Shown piece after piece: positions 59,839 to 64,000 of a DNA stretch of 64,000 nucleotides. A program made the position numbers and the translations under genes. Source of the stretch: Aggregatilineales bacterium (GTDB lineage Bacteria > Chloroflexota > Anaerolineae > Aggregatilineales > Ch27); contig JARKNX010000130.1 in the NCBI GenBank assembly GCA_029976025.1, forward strand, positions 28,374 through 92,373. Direction: 5' to 3'. The notes under the pieces are model-generated. The model saw nothing but the letters and a program-made list of their open reading frames with translations, searched no databases and was not told the DNA's origin. Positions within the stretch are counted from its first letter, which is position 1, and every line of letters begins with the position of its first letter.

Positions 59839-60450
59839 TCACGAAGACTGCTGAAGCGGTTGAGAAGGCCGTCCCAGCCGCTTTTGAAGCTCATGGCCTA
59901 CATCCCAGCTAAACCAGCCAGCCGCCGCCCCAATGAACAGGCGGATGGCAATGAGGACAATAACGATAACAAGCACCGCCCCGGAATCTAACCCCAGCGC
60001 GCTGCTGCCCTGGTTGATCATGTTGCCCCAGGTCTCAACCAGTGAGACGCCAAAGATCAGCGGCCCGGTCACAAAAGGCTGCACCAGGGACCACAGCACG
60101 CCAAGCGCGCCGGCCAGCATAAATAACGTCCGGCGTGGCTGCCCCCCCAGGGAGAGCACCAGCTCGACAATCAGCGCCTCGCTGAAGATGCCAATCATGG
60201 GGCCAATCACGACGCCGCCCAGGCTGAACAGCTTGAGGAGCATGGCGATCACCCCGATAAACAGGGAGGCTCCGCGGCGCGGGACAAACACCCGCCCGAT
60301 CATGACGATTGACAGCCCGATGCCGCCCAGGACCACACCGCTGAAGGGGATATTCAGAGATTTGAGCACCGTCCCCAGGCTGATCTCCACGATTCCCCAT
60401 AGAACGCCAAATACGGCCAGCATAACCAGTTCGCGTGTAGTGAGCTTCAT
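59839..60450 (-). CDS. Putative ECF transporter S component, substrate unknown
   Basis: A 203-residue membrane protein with about six helices, the size of S components. The N-terminus TTRELVMLAVFGVLWGIVEISLGTVLKSLNIP resembles the first helix of such proteins, which pack against EcfT through small residues. A helical GGVVIGPMIGIFSEALIVELVL segment contains a central Glu, and the last helix is IVLIAIRLFIGAAAGWF. It does not match any S family I can name. GGAGGAAG lies before the ATG. Flanked by the ATPase, lipoprotein and EcfT genes, it is almost surely the substrate-binding membrane subunit. Confidence 0.75.
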   Translation of the reverse strand: MKLTTRELVMLAVFGVLWGIVEISLGTVLKSLNIPFSGVVLGGIGLSIVMIGRVFVPRRGASLFIGVIAMLLKLFSLGGVVIGPMIGIFSEALIVELVLSLGGQPRRTLFMLAGALGVLWSLVQPFVTGPLIFGVSLVETWGNMINQGSSALGLDSGAVLVIVIVLIAIRLFIGAAAGWFSWDVGHELQKRLGRPSQPLQQSS

Positions 60451-60512
60451 ATCTGCTTCCTCCCCGGCAGGTGGTGCAGCATTTGCCCGGAGCCTCCCGG
60501 CGCTGCCAGCAG

Positions 60513-61994
60513 CTAGTGCGGCGTGATGCGCCCTTCCTCTATGCGGAGGATCCTTCTGGCGTAGCGATGTACGAGTTTGTAATCATGCGAAATCAGGAGG
60601 ACTGCTGTCCCGGCAGCGTTCAGGTGACACAGAAAATCCATCAGGCGTTGCAAATGCCCCCAGTCCTGCCCCAGCGTTGGCTCATCCAGGATGACCAGCC
60701 GGGGATGCAATGCCAGGCAGGCGCCGAGCGCCGTGCGCTGCTGTTGACCGACGGAGAGATGCATAGGCCGCCGCATCGCCAGAGCTTCCAGATCGGCTTC
60801 GCGCATCACCTGGGCATGATCTGTGGGCTGAAAGCGCCTGTAGTTGCGCGGGCCAAAGGCCACTTCTTCGTCCACCGAATCGGTGAATAGCTGATCGGCA
60901 GCATTCTGAAATAAGAGGGCGACGTCCAGCCCGGGCCTGGGCCGGTGGCCATCCGCAAACCGGACCTGGCCGTGGCGCGGCTTGCGCAGCCCGGCGATCA
61001 CCAGCGCCAATGTTGATTTGCCCGCTCCGTTCGGACCGACCAGGGCCACAAAATCGTGCGGAGAGAGCGCCAGATTGACCCCCCGCAGGACATCATGCCC
61101 TCTGTAGCCCGCCCACACGTCATCCACTGAAAGCAGCGGCTCACCTGTTGCATCGGGCAGCGGACCGCTCAGTTCCTCCCACGGGGGGAAACGGTGCAAA
61201 GCCGGGCGGCGAAGGCCCAGTGCATCACATCGCGCACGATCCTCAAAGACCGTCTGCGGGCTGCCGTCGAACACGATTCGCCCCGCATCCATCAACAGCA
61301 CGCGGTCAGCATGTTCAATGGCGGGCGCCAGGCGGTGTTCAATCATGACGATTGTGATGCCGTATTCGCGACGAAGCCTGAGCAGCGTATCGATTACGCG
61401 GTCAACATTGGGAGGATCAAGAGAGGCTGTTGGCTCATCCAGGACGAGGACCTGCGGGCGCATGGCAAGCACTGCGGCAATAGCTACGAGCTGCTTCTGC
61501 CCGCCGGAGAGTTCGGCCGGTTTCCGGTCAGCGACGGCCGCCAGCCCGGTGGCAGACAGCGCCCATGCTGCCCGGGCCTGCACTTCTTCTTCCGGCAAAT
61601 CCAGATTCCGGGGTCCAAAAGCCACCTCATCTTCTACACGCAGGTGGAAGAGCTGCGCGCCCGGATTCTGAAAGACAATGCCCACTTTCTGGCTGATCTC
61701 CGCCAGTGGACGCTCCTGCGTGTCCAGCCCGGCGACGTTGACGTGACCGCTAATTTCCGCCGCAACAGCATGTGGAATGATGCCACAGATCGCTTTGGCC
61801 AGCGTGCTCTTTCCGCTCCCGGAAGGCCCGCTGATCAGCACAAATTCGCCGGGGGGTACGGCCAGAGATACTTCGTCCAGGGCGGGGATTCCGCCCAGAC
61901 GAGCGGTTAACCGATCCACCTGGAGCACAGGGGCCAGGGGCGGCGAATCCGCCGCCGGGGTATCGAGTGATTGTTGTTCCAGAAGGATGGCCAT
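60513..61994 (-). CDS. Double-domain ECF transporter ATPase (fused EcfA1-EcfA2)
   Basis: A 493-residue protein with two ATPase domains in one chain. The first (about 25-255) has Walker A GPSGSGKSTL, signature LSGGQKQL and VLVLDEPT with IEHRL; the second (about 285-490) has GPNGAGKSTL, LSVGQQQRTAL and LVILDEPTLGQ with ISHDY. Fusion of both ECF ATPases is a known variant. It energises uptake through EcfT and the S component. The ATG at 61994 lacks a clear Shine-Dalgarno, and an in-frame TTG reaches back to 62069 at the end of the riboswitch, so the exact start is uncertain. A Moco riboswitch lies in the leader. Confidence 0.9.
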   Translation of the reverse strand: MAILLEQQSLDTPAADSPPLAPVLQVDRLTARLGGIPALDEVSLAVPPGEFVLISGPSGSGKSTLAKAICGIIPHAVAAEISGHVNVAGLDTQERPLAEISQKVGIVFQNPGAQLFHLRVEDEVAFGPRNLDLPEEEVQARAAWALSATGLAAVADRKPAELSGGQKQLVAIAAVLAMRPQVLVLDEPTASLDPPNVDRVIDTLLRLRREYGITIVMIEHRLAPAIEHADRVLLMDAGRIVFDGSPQTVFEDRARCDALGLRRPALHRFPPWEELSGPLPDATGEPLLSVDDVWAGYRGHDVLRGVNLALSPHDFVALVGPNGAGKSTLALVIAGLRKPRHGQVRFADGHRPRPGLDVALLFQNAADQLFTDSVDEEVAFGPRNYRRFQPTDHAQVMREADLEALAMRRPMHLSVGQQQRTALGACLALHPRLVILDEPTLGQDWGHLQRLMDFLCHLNAAGTAVLLISHDYKLVHRYARRILRIEEGRITPH

Positions 61995-62055
61995 ACGGGG
62001 GAGGCTTGCCTGAGACAGTCCGGGGTTACGAACGGACCGCAACCGGCAGGCGCTC

Positions 62056-62206
62056 TTTCTCCTTTCCAAATACGGGAGGCACAGGTGTTTCCGCCTGTAC
62101 CCTCCTACCCCAGAGGGTAGCCCTTACGGGTCGGTCTGTTACCATAACGAGAAGGTCTTAGGTTGTCCCGACGGTAAGCCAGGGACATTTACAGACTCGG
62201 AGAATC
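62056..62206 (-). promoter_or_regulatory. Molybdenum cofactor (Moco) riboswitch
   Basis: Read on the minus strand, the leader of the ECF operon contains GCCTCCCGTATTTGGAAAGG, nearly identical to the conserved 3' end of the Moco RNA motif upstream of E. coli moaA. The closing helix pairs TCTCC (5', near 62199-62203) with GGAGA (3', 62058-62062), as CACC pairs with GGTG in E. coli. Internal elements CCGTAAGGGCTACC and an ACAGG-CGGAAACA-CCTGT hairpin fit the middle of the motif. The element ends about 62 bases before the ATG. Moco riboswitches usually shut off Moco synthesis and molybdate uptake genes when the cofactor is plentiful; the direction of control here is inferred. Confidence 0.87.
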
Positions 62207-62247
62207 GTATTCAGTTGTCAAGGTCGGCATGTCGTGCTGCAATATCG

Positions 62248-62276
62248 ATGATATCGCATTGTGAACAAATGCACAA
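62248..62276 (-). promoter_or_regulatory. Promoter of the ECF operon
   Basis: TTGTGC (62271-62276) and TATCAT (62248-62253) on the minus strand are 17 bases apart. The predicted start, near 62241, leaves the full riboswitch in the leader. Confidence 0.62.
62259..62276. promoter_or_regulatory. Crp/Fnr-type site overlapping the ECF promoter
   Basis: Arms TTGTG and CACAA with an 8-base spacer match TGTGA-N6-TCACA at all but one position. The site covers the -35 box and spacer, which would favour repression. Confidence 0.5.
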
Positions 62277-62584
62277 CAATCAGGGTGCGGCTGCGGCCAT
62301 CTGCGCGCTGCCCGGGCGATAGCAGCCATTATGAGGGGTCTGCCTGCCACTCCGAATACACCATTGTGTGTCCGCCGGAATGGCAGGCAACACAGCCCCC
62401 CGAGTCTTTCGGAACACTGCACGGCTCGTAATCCGGACTCTGTTTGCGTGCCCGGTCGTATCACGAGCCAGACAGTCCATCAAATGTCCAGCACGGCCCC
62501 GGACCGCCCGGAACCCCTGACCATACAGGCCGGTGATGTTCCGAGTCGGCCCAGGCATAAGCCCCGGATGATCCCTCCGGCTGC
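62277..62584. other. Intergenic stretch with no recognised feature
   Basis: About 300 bases between the ECF promoter and the end of the upstream lipoprotein gene. I see no gene or RNA element and no clear terminator. Confidence 0.45.
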
Positions 62585-63301
62585 TTATTTAGCTTCCAGG
62601 CTGACGAGGTCCTGGACCCATTCGCGGCTGGCAAAACCGGGCATGACCAGACGCAGACCGCCGTCTTCCACCAGGACGAGCATGCAGTCTTCGCAGTCCT
62701 TAACAGCCGCCAGATCGATTTCCACATTGAAGCCGTCGGCAGCCGTCGCCTTCAGGGTAGCCGCATCTTCGCCAAGGCCCGCCGCCTCCAGGAAAGCCGC
62801 CAGGCCGACACCGGTGTATTCGGCTTCCGGATCGCTATCGCGCGGCCCGGCCACGGTCGCGGTCTTAGTCCCCACTGCTTCAATCTCAGCCCAATCCCAG
62901 TCACGCGCCTCATCGATCGCGCCGACCAGCGTCAGAGTTAGCTCTTCGCTCGCGCCGCCGCCTGCGCTGGCGATCAGCTCATTGATTTGAGCGATCTGGT
63001 TTTCATACCGGCTAATATCCTGCGCAGCAGCATTCTCTTCGGCGGCAGATGAAGCTACTTCAGCCGCACTATGAGCATATGCCAGCTTCTCCTCCAGGGC
63101 AGTCGCAGTCGCCTGGAGATCTGCCAGCGGCAAACTCGCTGTATCGACTGTGGGAGCAGGCGTACGGGTCGGAGCAGGGGTGTCCGTTGGAGCAGGCGTA
63201 TTAGTGGGCAGGGGTGTGGCCGTTGGCGCCTCACCGCAGGCTGCCAGTGCCAGCACGGCAATCAGAATGAGGCTCAAAACAGGGATGGATGTTCTGGACA
63301 T
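62585..63301 (-). CDS. Lipoprotein with coiled coil and molybdopterin-fold-like domain
   Basis: A 238-residue lipoprotein: lipobox LALAACG (Cys22), a Thr/Pro-rich spacer of TPTPAPT type (25-55), a predicted coiled coil at about 60-115 rich in Ala and Glu, and a C-terminal domain (about 118-236). That domain reads ELTLTLVGAIDEARDWDWAEIEAVGTKTA, YTGVGLAAFLEAAGLGEDAATLKATAADGFNVEIDLA and LRLVMPGFASREWVQDLVSLE. The pattern repeats that of the small lipoprotein in the ECF operon, so both likely share the minimal molybdopterin-binding-like fold. A CEDC pair near 205 may bind metal or form a disulfide. It follows a TorD-type chaperone gene by 87 bases and probably belongs to that operon. Confidence 0.7.
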   Translation of the reverse strand: MSRTSIPVLSLILIAVLALAACGEAPTATPLPTNTPAPTDTPAPTRTPAPTVDTASLPLADLQATATALEEKLAYAHSAAEVASSAAEENAAAQDISRYENQIAQINELIASAGGGASEELTLTLVGAIDEARDWDWAEIEAVGTKTATVAGPRDSDPEAEYTGVGLAAFLEAAGLGEDAATLKATAADGFNVEIDLAAVKDCEDCMLVLVEDGGLRLVMPGFASREWVQDLVSLEAK

Positions 63302-63388
63302 TATCATCTCACTTTCATATAGAAGGGAGCTGACTGAGCGCTCGCCTTATCCAATTCATGTGCGAGTTACTGAAAGCCTGTCTTTACA

Positions 63389-64000
63389 TCAGGGCTGGTC
63401 CGCATAGACATCCAGTTCTGCATTTTCTGGTAGCAGGGCCAGAAGTTCATGCAGAGTTCCCTGGTCCCATCGCAGGAAGCCCAGTAAGATTCCAGCGAGG
63501 CTCCGATAGAAGGATGTCTGGGCGTACTTTTGACTGCGGGCCAAAAATTCAGGCGTCCAGGCCAACAGATGTTGCTCCAGGAAGCTCAACTGGTCCTCGA
63601 CCAGAATACGTTCCGCCCGAGGATCATCACGCTCAAGCGCGATAAGCAAGCGGTCACATAAGAGCTGCATAAACTCCAGCTCGATAGCCATCGAGTCTTC
63701 TGGTGCCTTATTCTTCTCTACGAACTCCATGCCATGCCGGGCATACGCTTCACGCACCTGTAAGGTATGGATGTCGAAGAGTTCGTGATCTTCATTCCGG
63801 TAGACGCTTTCCCAGGGCGGCACCAGCATGTCTCCGTAGCCGACATAGAGCCGGTAAAAATCCTCAGAGAGCACTTCTTCTGTCGCCGTCTGGCAGTCTT
63901 CATCCACAGCCTGGAGGTCGGGCGCAAGCGCGCTGTCCAGCATCACAGGGAAGTTCGCAAAGCGGCGTTCCGCTGCCAGCCAGCCGAGGAAGTCAGTGTC
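63389..64000 (-). CDS. TorD-family molybdoenzyme chaperone (cut by window edge)
   Basis: The frame is open to the right edge, so the true start lies outside; an internal GTG at 63946 is unlikely to be the start because coding-like residues (DFLGWLAAERRFANFPV) continue before it. The visible part is all helical and carries the family hallmark VPPWESVYRNED near the middle and IELEFMQLLCDRLL, as in TorD/DmsD/NarJ-like proteins. These chaperones hold the catalytic subunit of molybdoenzymes until the bis-MGD cofactor is inserted. It implies a molybdoenzyme gene, for example a DMSO-reductase-family enzyme, just upstream. Confidence 0.85.
   Translation of the reverse strand, partial: DTDFLGWLAAERRFANFPVMLDSALAPDLQAVDEDCQTATEEVLSEDFYRLYVGYGDMLVPPWESVYRNEDHELFDIHTLQVREAYARHGMEFVEKNKAPEDSMAIELEFMQLLCDRLLIALERDDPRAERILVEDQLSFLEQHLLAWTPEFLARSQKYAQTSFYRSLAGILLGFLRWDQGTLHELLALLPENAELDVYADQP

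Noticed and set aside
62216..62221. Consensus TTGACA on the minus strand in front of the Moco riboswitch
   Set aside because: No acceptable -10 box follows at 16-18 bases, and transcription from it would start inside the riboswitch; the TTGTGC-17-TATCAT pair upstream fits better.
1..64000. CRISPR arrays, rRNA genes, prophage or transposase genes
   Set aside because: I read the gaps on both strands and saw no regularly spaced repeats, no rRNA-like sequence and no transposase or phage structural gene.

Overview
This is a GC-rich bacterial window with gene content typical of Chloroflexota, probably an Anaerolineae-like lineage. The assignment is an inference from a bacterial Elp3, a Ser/Thr kinase with TolB-type repeats, LysM and TPT-rich secreted proteins, paired PlsC-like enzymes and a Sec-type nitrous oxide reductase cluster; there is no rRNA to confirm it. 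The window holds about 60 genes, one tRNA, a glmS ribozyme, a molybdenum-cofactor (Moco) riboswitch, several strong promoters and terminators, and a few short palindromes. I see no CRISPR array, prophage or intact insertion sequence.

Layout. 1-5.5 kb: end of one moeA, a small membrane protein, a second moeA fused to a periplasmic-binding-like domain, an RsuA/RluB pseudouridine synthase and two PlsC-like acyltransferases. 5.6-7.9 kb: glmS behind a glmS ribozyme. 8-19 kb: an RsbU-type phosphatase with an AmaP-like protein, HAD hydrolase, DsbA-like protein, M19 dipeptidase, metallo-beta-lactamase-fold enzyme, secreted CAP protein, a convergent response regulator and histidine kinase, a LysM-SGNH protein and tRNA-Leu(UAA). 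19-31 kb: Ser/Thr kinase, lipid kinase, a GH3/sugar ABC operon under a LacI regulator, and a membrane-anchored protein. 31-48 kb: methyltransferase, GNAT, a GldAFG-like ABC export system, a catalytically degenerate tyrosine recombinase, Hsp20, Elp3, LysM protein, Dus, M32 carboxypeptidase, EEP-family protein and urocanase.

48-64 kb is a respiratory and molybdenum region, all on the minus strand. It contains a clade II-like, Sec-exported nosZ with a nosB-like membrane gene, nosD, nosF, nosY, a YtkA-like lipoprotein with two MxHxxM motifs where NosL might be expected, and a tandem diheme cytochrome c. Two Crp/Fnr genes lie upstream of nosZ. Near-consensus TGTGA-N6-TCACA sites precede nosZ and the nearer regulator gene, and a third lies in front of the next operon.

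That next operon is the most interesting item. It encodes a double-ATPase EcfA, an orphan S-component-like membrane protein, a lipoprotein resembling the oxidoreductase molybdopterin-binding fold, EcfT and MobB. It is preceded by an element carrying the hallmark 3' sequence of the Moco riboswitch. With a second molybdopterin-fold-like lipoprotein and a TorD-family chaperone at the right edge, this suggests an ECF importer serving molybdenum or tungsten cofactor supply for an anaerobic respiratory molybdoenzyme encoded just outside the window. The transported substrate is unknown and this role is inference.
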